Assembly (NCBI GenBank): GCA_023415055.1
Contig: JAEZLZ010000132.1
Span: 1 to 22,384 of the forward strand
From: Bacillota bacterium
GTDB lineage: Bacteria > Bacillota > Clostridia > Lachnospirales > Lachnospiraceae
Reading direction: 5' to 3'
DNA: 22,384 nucleotides
The translations under genes and the position numbers were made by a program. Position 1 is the stretch's first letter, and each line of letters opens with the position of its first letter. Below the pieces are notes generated by a model. The model was given only the letters and a program-made list of their open reading frames with translations. It searched no databases and was not told the DNA's origin. This document shows positions 8,419 through 16,235 of this stretch, one piece after another.

Positions 8419-9780
8419 TTACCCTCTTGTCACGCGCCATATCAAACCGGTGTATGGTATCAGCTGCGCAAGGTCATTGGGATCACTAACTCCTATATCT
8501 AATATATACATTGAAGCATCTGGTCCAAATTTTACATCTACCGGTCTTCCAAACCCACCTTCACCTGTAATATAGGTTGGTAAACCGGATTTATTACTAA
8601 TAAATGTTGTCACTTCTCCTGTACTTCTTTCAATTTTTGAAATTTTATGCCCTATACCTCGATATGGTACCGATGGTCCTAACGTTAATGGTCCATGACT
8701 TCCGTATTCTGCGACATAGATATCGCCAAAAACTCCAAATGTATTTGTGTAATCAAAATCAAAACCCATGATTGATGAATGAGGTTGAAACTCTGCATAT
8801 GGTTTTGGCGGAACATTTGGATGATTCTGTATAAGGAATTCGGGTTTGGGACCTCCTTCCGGATGAAACTCGGGAGAAGTTACAGGTTCACCAACAGCAT
8901 AATCAGGCCATCCATACCATACTCCGGGAGTAACGATATGTAACTCATCCGGTGCATTTGCGATCGGTCTGCTTCCCCTTACATCATATCCTCGATTTGC
9001 TGCAAACAGCTTGAATTCTCGGTCAAATTTAACATAGAGTGGATTTCGAAATCCTGAAGCTACAAGTTCAAGTTCTGTACCATCACGGTTCGCTTTAAGT
9101 ATACTGCCGGAACCTTTAAGTATTCCTTTTTTTACTTCGTTGGCTATGTTAGGTACGGTATATGCGGAAAATGCTCCTGTATAGGTACTTTCTCTTGACA
9201 TACTAAGAAAATTATTAGTTAAAAAATTCTGTCCATTTAGTATGATATCAAATGTCGGTTCATCATGTAGAAATGGATGAGAGATTACCCATTTGTTATC
9301 ATTTCCAACTACTCCGGAATTAGTTACCGTCCCCATCCCAAAGTATATCTTTCCTTCCGGCCCAAAAGCGATGTTGCTAATTCCATAGTCACCATTACAC
9401 ATTAATCCAGATAGAATATCCCTTCTTGCTCCGTCGGACCGTATTGTTGTAATATGATCACCATGGGATACATAGATCGTTCCATCCAGATAATTTATTC
9501 CCCTTACAGGAGTGATAAAATTGTCTGCAACGACCTCATAGCGTTCATTGCTTAATCTTAATAATTTGGGATTACCGGAAGTGTATCCTGACTCTATGAT
9601 ATACAAATCTCCATTATCTGCAAAAACCATGCCAATGGGGGAATCTAATCCTTGAATATAATCCTCGATTCTATACTCAGCAGGAAGGGTAAATTCCATA
9701 GGATTTATATATCGAAGGGAAGCTGCTGTTTCTTGGTTACATATATTGATTTTCGAATAGCAAAATCTTTTATATTTCAT
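8419..9780 (-). CDS. Sorbosone/glucose-dehydrogenase-like beta-propeller protein
   Basis: A 453-residue protein with repeated blade-type motifs (ADNGDLYIIESG near 54-64, GPEGKIYFGMG near 140-150, FGDIYVAEYG, DASMYILDIG near the end). It also has the characteristic pair GFRNPLYVKFD (243-253) and TPGVWYGWPDY (284-294). These are hallmarks of the PQQ-dependent soluble aldose/L-sorbosone dehydrogenase fold, a six-bladed propeller. Unlike most relatives it has no evident signal peptide: the N-terminus MKYKRFCYSK is not hydrophobic, so it is probably cytosolic. Its use of PQQ is doubtful, since no PQQ synthesis genes are nearby. The start ATG 9780 has GGAG at 9787-9790. No partner gene is evident. 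Confidence 0.75.
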   Translation of the reverse strand: MKYKRFCYSKINICNQETAASLRYINPMEFTLPAEYRIEDYIQGLDSPIGMVFADNGDLYIIESGYTSGNPKLLRLSNERYEVVADNFITPVRGINYLDGTIYVSHGDHITTIRSDGARRDILSGLMCNGDYGISNIAFGPEGKIYFGMGTVTNSGVVGNDNKWVISHPFLHDEPTFDIILNGQNFLTNNFLSMSRESTYTGAFSAYTVPNIANEVKKGILKGSGSILKANRDGTELELVASGFRNPLYVKFDREFKLFAANRGYDVRGSRPIANAPDELHIVTPGVWYGWPDYAVGEPVTSPEFHPEGGPKPEFLIQNHPNVPPKPYAEFQPHSSIMGFDFDYTNTFGVFGDIYVAEYGSHGPLTLGPSVPYRGIGHKISKIERSTGEVTTFISNKSGLPTYITGEGGFGRPVDVKFGPDASMYILDIGVSDPNDLAQLIPYTGLIWRVTRG

Positions 9781-9880
9781 TTTTTACTCCGAGCACCTAA
9801 TCAATTCATTATATTCATTTATAGCTAAAAATCCAGTGTATTAGGATTGTAGCAGAAAATTATTAGCGGTTTGTGATTAT

Positions 9881-9902
9881 ACATGACACACTATTGTCAT
9901 GT
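9881..9902. promoter_or_regulatory. Operator-like dyad in the divergent spacer
   Basis: A perfect inverted repeat, ACATGACA (9881-9888) and TGTCATGT (9895-9902), separated by 6 nt. It lies between the minus-strand propeller gene and the plus-strand oxidase-like gene, 116 bp before the latter's ATG. This is the shape of a dimeric repressor site. No regulator gene is adjacent, so the binder is unknown. Confidence 0.5.
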
Positions 9903-10017
9903 TACTATTGATAGAATAGCCTATATTAGGGTGTAAAGCAGCTATGAATGAAATAATCATTCCCTATTGCTTTGCAGCTTAAGAGGACAAAATTATATAT
10001 ATCGAAGGAGCGGGAAC

Positions 10018-10440
10018 ATGAATCAAGAAATCATTCAAAAAGCAGGGGAAATCATTCAAAAGAATACCAGAGCTGATTCTTATTGCACATTAGCTCTGAT
10101 TGATTTGGATGGCTATCCAACTGCATCTACGATTACTGCATCAAAGGCAGATGGCATTCAGTGGGTTACCTTCTGTACCGGCCTTGGTGGAACAAGAACA
10201 GATCGAATTACCAGATGCAATGGGGCAAGTCTCTGTTTTAATGCGCCGGATTATAACATCACACTAGTAGGTTCCATGGAAATACTGACAGATCCTGAGA
10301 TAAAAAAGGAAATGTGGTATAGCGGGCTGGCGAACCATTTTAGCGGTCCTGAGGATCCGAATTATTGTGTACTGCGTTTTACTACACAGCGATACAATCT
10401 TCTGGTTGATTTGCAAGAGGTACGAGGGACCTTAGAATAA
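10018..10440 (+). CDS. Pyridoxamine 5'-phosphate oxidase family protein
   Basis: The only clear plus-strand gene. A 140-residue cytosolic protein of the flavin-split-barrel (PNPOx-like) superfamily: an N-terminal helix, then YCTLALIDLDGYPTASTIT (a beta-hairpin typical of the fold), VTFCTGLGGTRTDRI (the flavin/phosphate loop region) and CVLRFTTQRYNLLVD near the C-terminus. Small members like this bind FMN, F420 or haem and reduce diverse compounds; a true PdxH function is unlikely at this size. The frame is open from 9967, but ATG 10018 has AAGGAG at 10005-10010 with a 7-nt gap and is the start. A dyad at 9881-9902 suggests regulation. A hairpin at 10478-10505 follows. Confidence 0.85.
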   Translation: MNQEIIQKAGEIIQKNTRADSYCTLALIDLDGYPTASTITASKADGIQWVTFCTGLGGTRTDRITRCNGASLCFNAPDYNITLVGSMEILTDPEIKKEMWYSGLANHFSGPEDPNYCVLRFTTQRYNLLVDLQEVRGTLE

Positions 10441-10477
10441 TAAGCATTTTTTTCAATGAATAACAGTGAAACATATA

Positions 10478-10505
10478 GGAGCTGACCAGCATTAGTGTCA
10501 GCTCC
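10478..10505. terminator. Hairpin between convergent genes, possible bidirectional terminator
   Basis: GGAGCTGAC (10478-10486) pairs perfectly with GTCAGCTCC (10497-10505) around a 10-nt loop. It is placed between the stop of the plus-strand oxidase-like gene (10440) and the stop of the minus-strand hydrolase (10562). Neither side has a long T-run, so termination efficiency is uncertain. Confidence 0.5.
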
Positions 10506-10561
10506 CATTCCATACTTATAAAATAATCTCATGTACTTTCATTCGTTATCCCAATCTCATT

Positions 10562-11308
10562 TTACTTTTGAAAGAAATCTGTAATTAAAGCTACATAATG
10601 TTCCGGGCATAACAGACTTATCCCACCATGCCCGAGATTGGATGCAATATATAATTCACTATCTGCTATGACCTCATGTAATCTCCTACTTGATTTTTTC
10701 ATAATACGAAGTTCTTTTTCACCTACTATGACCAAAACTCTCGCCTTTGTATCAGAAATCGAGTTCTTTAATTGATAATTCCCATTGCTTATTGTGATGT
10801 TGATAAGTGATTCCTTGGTTATTTTCAAACTATCCGCATAATATTGCTCAAACATGGTATCGGGAACACATAATGTTTTCGCCTGTAGTCTTGAAAACCA
10901 TCTCTTTGTTATTAAGCCATAGAATAGTCTGTAGGTAGGAACTGTCAGTGCAGTCGTACCTTTGATTGGGTAAACCAGCGCACTTTCAATGATTGCATAT
11001 TCCGCAATATGCGCTCTTAAGGATAATACTTCTGTCACAATCTGCGCTCCTATGGATAGCCCTCCAATTGCAAAAACCTTCCCCTTATGATGGTGATCTA
11101 TGTATTCTATTAATTTAAGAGCGGAATTCTCGATGCTGACAAAGGTTTCTTCACCGGCTTCCCCATGCCCGTCAATGATCGGAGTTATTACATGATAATT
11201 CAGCTTCAGTAATTCAATAATCGGTTTCAATGACCACCAGGATAATCCACCGCCATGAAGAAGAATGATGGTTGGTTTATCTTTATTATCCGTTTCGATG
11301 AAAATCAT
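10562..11308 (-). CDS. Alpha/beta hydrolase
   Basis: A 248-residue serine hydrolase of the alpha/beta fold. The oxyanion segment LLHGGG is at 17-21, the nucleophile elbow GLSIG at 83-87 (Ser85), and the catalytic His is probably His227 in NLGHGG. The acid is expected after the VLVIVGEKE strand; a Glu (197 or 199) stands where Asp is more common. No signal peptide is visible, so it is cytosolic. The start ATG 11308 is preceded by AAAGGA at a slightly long distance. The substrate (ester, lactone or peptide-like) cannot be assigned. It is probably monocistronic. Confidence 0.86.
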   Translation of the reverse strand: MIFIETDNKDKPTIILLHGGGLSWWSLKPIIELLKLNYHVITPIIDGHGEAGEETFVSIENSALKLIEYIDHHHKGKVFAIGGLSIGAQIVTEVLSLRAHIAEYAIIESALVYPIKGTTALTVPTYRLFYGLITKRWFSRLQAKTLCVPDTMFEQYYADSLKITKESLINITISNGNYQLKNSISDTKARVLVIVGEKELRIMKKSSRRLHEVIADSELYIASNLGHGGISLLCPEHYVALITDFFQK

Positions 11309-11370
11309 TTTTGCTCATCCTTTCGGTTGTTTTCAAATATCTAATTCATAAGATACACTATATTGTGGTT

Positions 11371-11448
11371 CTATACTATTTCTAAACACTTGACAATGTA
11401 TCGCTCGTTTCCAATTTTTTCATCAATAACCTTGAATTCATTTACCAT
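11371..11448 (-). CDS. Possible 25-residue small ORF
   Basis: An ATG at 11448 is preceded by an AAGG about 7 nt upstream and opens a 25-codon frame (MVNEFKVIDEKIGNERYIVK..., ending at TAG 11371) in the leader region of the alpha/beta hydrolase gene. Composition is protein-like, but the frame is too short to judge. It could be a leader peptide, the tail of a lost gene or chance. Confidence 0.2.
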   Translation of the reverse strand: MVNEFKVIDEKIGNERYIVKCLEIV

Positions 11449-11500
11449 ATATTAACCTTCTTCCATCATAGATGTTTATCTTTAATCATATTGAAAATGA

Positions 11501-12010
11501 TTATGTGCTAACTGAAATGGTCTGAAAAATGCGTGAATAAACATCTTCAATATTTTCCTTGTTTTCAACATTATTATATAACCCATATGCCCACGATTTG
11601 AAATTATTATCCGAATACAATATTCCTGTTGCATATTCCCCGTTATTAAAATCAAGAGCATCATCATATGATATATCTTCTGTTGTAAATGGTATATGAC
11701 TTTTTTTTGACTTTATAAAAAAGAAAGGTATGCTAGACTCCTTATAGATAGCTTTATATATAGGTTCTGAAGCTTCTGATAGATTTTCTTCTGTAATAAT
11801 AATTGCATCATACTGGGAAATGATTTTTTTGTTTTGTATATCTGAAAATAGAATTTCATCAAAATCAATTTTTTCTTTTTCCCGAACTTCTGGTGCAAGA
11901 CCAATCACTCCTATGCATAACTTCTTACCCTGATATTCTTCGCTATCTACTGGCTTGTTACAAGCTGCTAAAATAAATATTATTACAAAAAATGGTATTA
12001 TTTTTTTCAT
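11501..12010 (-). CDS. Putative lipoprotein of unknown function
   Basis: A 169-residue predicted lipoprotein. The signal peptide MKKIIPFFVIIFILAAC ends in a lipobox with Cys17, so the mature protein would be anchored on the outer face of the membrane. The rest is hydrophilic with alternating strands (KLCIGVIGLAPE, YDAIIITEENLSEA, SIPFFFIKS) resembling an alpha/beta periplasmic-binding-like core, but too short for a full binding protein. I do not recognise the family. GGAGG lies at 12018-12022 just before ATG 12010. It has its own spacer on both sides. Confidence 0.75.
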   Translation of the reverse strand: MKKIIPFFVIIFILAACNKPVDSEEYQGKKLCIGVIGLAPEVREKEKIDFDEILFSDIQNKKIISQYDAIIITEENLSEASEPIYKAIYKESSIPFFFIKSKKSHIPFTTEDISYDDALDFNNGEYATGILYSDNNFKSWAYGLYNNVENKENIEDVYSRIFQTISVST

Positions 12011-12107
12011 TTTTACGCCTCCTTATGCTAGAATCTAAACATAATAAGAAGTAACCTGGCGTCCCGATATCACAACGAAATCATTGAAAATATCTGATCT
12101 TGCTTTA

Positions 12108-13052
12108 TTATATACTTTCCTTCAGTTTTTGTACATATTTTTCCAAACTTCCACTTAACCAATAATCTATTCTGGGAAGAAACTCATCTGTTCTTTTTCC
12201 TTCACTCCATAATATCTGAATAAAATCATGCTCCAATAAATAAATGGTGAATCTTTTTTCAATCATAGGAATACTGTGATTTTTCATGTATTGAAGAAAT
12301 ATCGTACGAAACAGATTAGTCATATCCACATCCTCTGATGGAGAAAATAAACTCCAATGCAATAAATGGATTAGATCGAAGTCAGCCTCTCCATATTGTG
12401 AACATTCCCAATCAATTACCCCCGAAAAGGTATGATTATGAATAATTATATTTTTATAATGGAAATCATTATGTAGCAAAACAGGACCACCTTCAAAATC
12501 CAGACTGGATAGATTCACATTTATATATTGGTTACTCAACTCCAATTTTTGTCGTATCTCGTCCGGAAGCTGAATATTGTTCAGTCTCTGATAAATAAAG
12601 TTCCAATAGCTCTGATGTCCTGATCGCCAGGTTCTGTCATAGCCTGGAAGGATCGGTATATAGTGACCGATATCGTATTTCTCTCCTTTGATACTATGAA
12701 GCTCCGATAGAAAATCAGCTATCCTAATTCCGATATTCTGTATTTCCAAAGCATTTAATTCTGAATATATTGAAAATAATTCATGACCATGCAAATACTC
12801 GAGAATGAGGTAATATAGATTACTACTTGTGCTTTTTTGATCAGAAGCATATACCATCTTAGGAACTTGTTTTAAATCCTTGATTCGATTAATTCTGCCT
12901 AGTTCCTCATGCATGGGTTGCTTAGAGGTACGTATCAGATAGTTATCATCGATAATAAATAATTCTTTGTCAAAGCTACCGGACATCTTAGTAATGTCAT
13001 TGCATTGTAATTGGTGAAGCTTACATATCTCCCTGATCTCATTTTCTTCCAT
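12108..13052 (-). CDS. Aminoglycoside phosphotransferase-fold kinase
   Basis: A 314-residue protein kinase-like (APH/choline kinase fold) enzyme. The catalytic loop is HNDFHYKN (His194, Asp196, Asn201) and the metal-binding acid is Asp214 in GVIDWE. The N-lobe has LIRTSKQP and LILEYLHG. Such enzymes phosphorylate small hydroxylated molecules such as antibiotics, choline or sugars; the substrate is not determinable. A reading from GTG 13088 is open but lacks a binding site and would run through a hairpin. ATG 13052 follows a run of six G at 13056-13061 and is preferred. A perfect 9-bp dyad abuts that G-run. The gene follows a GNAT gene by about 75 bp. Confidence 0.83.
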   Translation of the reverse strand: MEENEIREICKLHQLQCNDITKMSGSFDKELFIIDDNYLIRTSKQPMHEELGRINRIKDLKQVPKMVYASDQKSTSSNLYYLILEYLHGHELFSIYSELNALEIQNIGIRIADFLSELHSIKGEKYDIGHYIPILPGYDRTWRSGHQSYWNFIYQRLNNIQLPDEIRQKLELSNQYINVNLSSLDFEGGPVLLHNDFHYKNIIIHNHTFSGVIDWECSQYGEADFDLIHLLHWSLFSPSEDVDMTNLFRTIFLQYMKNHSIPMIEKRFTIYLLEHDFIQILWSEGKRTDEFLPRIDYWLSGSLEKYVQKLKESI

Positions 13053-13061
13053 AGTCCCCCC

Positions 13062-13082
13062 AATCAGCAGTAACTGCTGATT
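13062..13082 (-). promoter_or_regulatory. Perfect hairpin abutting the APH-fold gene's ribosome binding site
   Basis: AATCAGCAG and CTGCTGATT form a perfect 9-bp inverted repeat with a 3-nt centre. It is immediately followed on the coding strand by six G (13056-13061) and, 3 nt later, the ATG at 13052. In RNA this would place a stem directly against the Shine-Dalgarno sequence; in DNA it would be a 21-bp operator. Confidence 0.5.
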
Positions 13083-13127
13083 AATCACATTATTAAATTT
13101 GAGTTAAAAAAATAATAGATAAATACT

Positions 13128-13658
13128 TTATGATGAAGCAATAGAATAAAGAACATGCTTCCTCAAAGGATTGCCTTCCATAATATTGGGATGCTCAAAT
13201 TCTGCAACTTTAACCATGCCTATTTTTTTCATTACATGTTCAGATGGAGTATTAATTTTGGAGGTAAAGCTATAGATCTGATTTAATCCCAAGGTATGAA
13301 AGCCATAGTCAAGACATGCCCTTGCTCCTTCTGTTGCATATCCATTTCCCCATGCTTCCTGCTTCAGTCGCCAACCTATTTCAATACATGGAGTAAATTC
13401 TGAATTAAAGTTAGCCCAGTGAAAACCAATAAAGCCTATAAAGTCGTTATTCTGTCTTGTCTCAACTGCATAAAGACCATACCCGTATGTTCTGAATTCC
13501 TCTTGAATTCTGTTATAAAATTGATCTGTTTCTTCTTCCGTTAGTGTTTTAGCAAAATACTTCATTACCCTGGGATCCTGATTCATCCTCCGGAACTCGT
13601 CCAGATCCTGTTCTTTCCAATCTCGGAAAATCAACCTTTTCGTTTCTAAATAGATCAT
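13128..13658 (-). CDS. GNAT family N-acetyltransferase (RimJ/RimL type)
   Basis: A 176-residue acetyltransferase. It begins LETKRLIFRDWKEQDLDEF and has a standard acetyl-CoA loop, EAWGNGYATEGARACLDYGF, then TPSEHVMKKIGM, all typical of the RimJ/RimL branch of GNATs. The length matches the family. The start ATG 13658 has GGAGG at 13665-13669. It is related in type to the protein at 6665-7252 but clearly divergent. The substrate is unknown; many such orphan genes act on antibiotics, amines or ribosomal proteins. Confidence 0.9.
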   Translation of the reverse strand: MIYLETKRLIFRDWKEQDLDEFRRMNQDPRVMKYFAKTLTEEETDQFYNRIQEEFRTYGYGLYAVETRQNNDFIGFIGFHWANFNSEFTPCIEIGWRLKQEAWGNGYATEGARACLDYGFHTLGLNQIYSFTSKINTPSEHVMKKIGMVKVAEFEHPNIMEGNPLRKHVLYSIASS

Positions 13659-13729
13659 GCGTTACCTCCACTCATATTCTAATCTCAAATCCTTCTAGTC
13701 GCCTATCTCCCACTTAGCCTTTATCATTC

Positions 13730-14776
13730 TTATGATAATTTGAAAACCTTTTCTGCGTTCAGGCGCATAGTATCAATTGTTTGCGAATTCGAACACATTA
13801 TCTCAACGTATAATGTAGTTCCTGATTGAATTACTACATCGCCATATTCACATACCGGAACTTGTCTATTCCCCTTATATCTCTTATCCGGTGATCCATC
13901 CTTATTTACCTTTAGCCAAGTATATCGAATCACTTTGGCATCAGAAGGTATCGTTTCACTTTCGATAAAATTTGTCTTTCCTAGCTTTAGATCTATTTCC
14001 GCATAGTTTAGGGCTCCGACCTTACGTCCATCTATTACAAGGAGCTTATCCGGTAAAAAAATTAATTGTTTTTTCTTTAATTGTAGTCCAAAGGGGGTCA
14101 TATTAATTTTCATAAAAAAAGGCACTTTATTTATTGCTTTCGCAGGAATACGAGATACACTTGTATTTGCTCCACCGTGTGCTTTCGTATTTTGTATCTT
14201 GGCAGAGGTCATGATTTGCCAAAATTTTTTATTTGAATTCATACTCATCCAGGTAGCATTTAACTGTTCATATGCTATTTTCGAATCTTCATCAAAATCA
14301 TATATTATTTGGATTGCCAGTTTGGTATGAGTATAGATTTTTAATATAATGCCTGCAATTCCGGTAATGATAAATATCGGCACTACGGAAAGAAGGAATG
14401 TTAAAATAAAAACATTACTTAGTAAATTAACATTTTGCACCTTTTTGAAGCGATCAAGTAATTCCTTATACTCCACCGGTTGATACATGCTAACATCAAC
14501 TTTTTCCATATTTTCTGCATGCAAAATATCACTTTGATTATAATTGGATCTGTTTCTCGTACCGTTATGGTTTGAACTATTATTTTTCTTTTTACTTGAT
14601 TCTTGTGTATATGAAATTCCAGTTCCAGGAATTGATAACGTGTGTCTTGTTGTACCTTTTGCTGTTTTTGTTATCCTTGCACCTTTCACTCCCCAACTAT
14701 AACCAATACCCGATTTACTGATATTTACACGAAATCCGCCGCCCAAATTAATACTTTTCCTGTACCGAAATCCCAT
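13730..14776 (-). CDS. DUF4236 domain-containing membrane protein
   Basis: A 348-residue protein whose first 55 residues match the DUF4236 signature: MGFRYRKSINLGGGFRVNIS, then SGIGYSWGVKGARIT and TLSIPGTGISYT. A low-complexity Asn/Ser-rich linker follows, then a hydrophobic stretch near 100-135 (VFILTFLLSVVPIFIITGIAG) that should span the membrane, and a hydrophilic beta-rich C-terminal half. The function of DUF4236 is not known; it is often found at the N-terminus of envelope-associated proteins. The first codon of the open frame is TTG 14791 inside the binding site; ATG 14776, preceded by GGAGGTG about 6-8 nt away, is the real start. Confidence 0.8.
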   Translation of the reverse strand: MGFRYRKSINLGGGFRVNISKSGIGYSWGVKGARITKTAKGTTRHTLSIPGTGISYTQESSKKKNNSSNHNGTRNRSNYNQSDILHAENMEKVDVSMYQPVEYKELLDRFKKVQNVNLLSNVFILTFLLSVVPIFIITGIAGIILKIYTHTKLAIQIIYDFDEDSKIAYEQLNATWMSMNSNKKFWQIMTSAKIQNTKAHGGANTSVSRIPAKAINKVPFFMKINMTPFGLQLKKKQLIFLPDKLLVIDGRKVGALNYAEIDLKLGKTNFIESETIPSDAKVIRYTWLKVNKDGSPDKRYKGNRQVPVCEYGDVVIQSGTTLYVEIMCSNSQTIDTMRLNAEKVFKLS

Positions 14777-14816
14777 ATAATCCACCTCCAAAAATCTAAC
14801 TTAGCATTCTTCATTA

Positions 14817-14987
14817 CTATTGATTGTTTTTTATTATTGTCTCAAACAATGGTCTTTTAAATGCGTCTAAATCCAAAAACGATGTATCTGGCTCAATCGT
14901 TAATTTTAAGAGGTGGAATTCATTCAGTGGGTTAATGTCTTTGGTATGATCATACTGATTGTTATTACTAGCATCAAAATAGCTCAT
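14817..14987 (-). CDS. Small hypothetical protein, 56 residues
   Basis: An open frame running from ATG 14987, inside the last codons of the APH(3')-like gene (14-nt overlap), to TAG 14817. The protein, beginning MSYFDASNNNQYDHT and ending FKRPLFETIIKNNQ, is hydrophilic and acidic with a regular hydrophobic pattern (EFHLLKLTIEP, FLDLDAF), so it reads like coding sequence rather than spacer. No Shine-Dalgarno precedes the ATG; expression would rely on coupling with the APH(3') stop, or it may be the tail of a lost gene. I do not recognise a family. Confidence 0.45.
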   Translation of the reverse strand: MSYFDASNNNQYDHTKDINPLNEFHLLKLTIEPDTSFLDLDAFKRPLFETIIKNNQ

Positions 14988-15750
14988 CGAGTAAAATATA
15001 GTAATCTAACTTCTCTTGATTAAGCGGGATACCTATTCGATGTAACAGCAAGTCATCAAATTCCCTTGTGTGGAAGTTATGCCACAAGGAACGCATGCAA
15101 AGAGCTACATCCTGCCACAGATCGGCTACTCCTACCCGTCCCAGATCAATAAACCCAGTTAGGCGCTTCTCATCTGCAAAAATGTTCGGAAGGCAATAAT
15201 CTCCGTGTGTAAAAACAATCTCCTCCTCTTTTGGTTTGTTTTTTTCCAGATAATGAAGCAACTCCTGCGGATTTGCAAATTCATCACTCCCCGGTTCCCA
15301 ATCTTCCATATCTACCTTGCTATTCCTTATATTTAGCTCGGCATCCATTAGTTTTCTGTTCAGATTGTTATTTAACGGACAAGTTTTAATATCAACTGAC
15401 CGCAGAAGATTAATTCCCTCTGCCAGAAGGGAAACGGCCAGCTGAGGATTACGTAAGTATTCATCATCACACAGCATTCTCCCGCCGATCTCCGTGATCA
15501 GCAGATAATCCTTTTCTTCTTCCGATACCCATTCGATTATTCGCGGAACGGGAAGCTTTCCATTCATCCATTGCAGGTTTTCATATTCCTTCTTTAGTTC
15601 TCCTGAGGATGGCTCAACCTTTAGATAAAACGCCTCTGTGTCTGAGTAAAAACGATGGACATTGGCTTGTGAACAGCCCACCTTGTTCTGTGAAAACTGC
15701 ATTCCAGAAAGGTGCCTCTTTATCTGTTTGGGTAAAATTAATTCTTTCAT
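14974..15750 (-). CDS. APH(3')-like aminoglycoside 3'-phosphotransferase
   Basis: A 258-residue kanamycin/neomycin kinase-like enzyme, full length for the APH(3') family. It transfers phosphate from ATP to the 3'-hydroxyl of deoxystreptamine aminoglycosides in the cytosol. Visible key residues: Lys44 (FYLKVE), the catalytic loop THGDYCLPN (His182, Asp184, Asn189), the metal-binding Asp202 in GFIDLGRVGVAD, and the C-terminal YYILLDELF. By memory, this ending is the same as in APH(3')-IIIa, whose terminal carboxylate helps hold the drug. GKLPVPRII also matches. It lies just downstream of an unknown gene (27-bp gap) and is probably cotranscribed. Actual resistance has to be tested, as chromosomal relatives may act on other substrates. 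Confidence 0.88.
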   Translation of the reverse strand: MKELILPKQIKRHLSGMQFSQNKVGCSQANVHRFYSDTEAFYLKVEPSSGELKKEYENLQWMNGKLPVPRIIEWVSEEEKDYLLITEIGGRMLCDDEYLRNPQLAVSLLAEGINLLRSVDIKTCPLNNNLNRKLMDAELNIRNSKVDMEDWEPGSDEFANPQELLHYLEKNKPKEEEIVFTHGDYCLPNIFADEKRLTGFIDLGRVGVADLWQDVALCMRSLWHNFHTREFDDLLLHRIGIPLNQEKLDYYILLDELF

Positions 15751-15777
15751 GATTTATCTTCTTTCAGATTTGTTGGT

Positions 15778-16188
15778 TTATTCTGTTCCATTACTATCAA
15801 TTACAAAACGATACATACTGTCCGGGAATGTAAATGAAATTGCAGATAAATCCAAATTTTTTATGGGGATTATTATTTCTTCCGCATTTTTCTGTATATC
15901 TTCGCGAATATCAAATTCTCCTTGGGGAGATTCACCCAAAGCAATATAGACCGGTACTGTATTTTGTGGATTACCACCTTTTATTACCAGTTGGTTATAT
16001 ATCCATTTTTCGATCTCTTTTCTTTGAACCAAATAATCATCTTCGGCATAAAACCCGCCAATATTGTTTTTGATGCAGTGCTTTTTCTTGATTTCATTTG
16101 CCTGTTCTAGAGGATAATCATTTAAAGAGGTAAATGGATTTTCACCGCTCACATAATATCTAGTTAAAAATTCAGGAACTTTTTTCAA
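15778..16188 (-). CDS. Conserved hypothetical protein
   Basis: A 136-residue soluble protein that I do not recognise as a named family. It has a well-packed alternating pattern (EFLTRYYVSGENPF, EANEIKKKH, GGFYAEDDYLVQRKEIEKWIY, VPVYIALGESPQGEFDI, DLSAISFTFPDSMY), which suggests a folded conserved domain. A longer reading begins at GTG 16200, but TTG 16188 is preceded by GAGGTG (16193-16198) at proper distance, so TTG is chosen. It lies 27 bp before the APH(3')-like gene and may share its transcript. Confidence 0.65.
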   Translation of the reverse strand: MKKVPEFLTRYYVSGENPFTSLNDYPLEQANEIKKKHCIKNNIGGFYAEDDYLVQRKEIEKWIYNQLVIKGGNPQNTVPVYIALGESPQGEFDIREDIQKNAEEIIIPIKNLDLSAISFTFPDSMYRFVIDSNGTE

Positions 16189-16235
16189 TAGACACCTCAC
16201 AGAATAACGATAAAATTAGATATTAAGCATCAAAA

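Noticed and set aside
13721..13738. TTATCAT/ATGATAA inverted repeat at the end of the DUF4236 gene
   Set aside because: It straddles the stop codon, is pure AT-type pairing apart from one C/G, and has no T-run; likely chance in AT-rich DNA.
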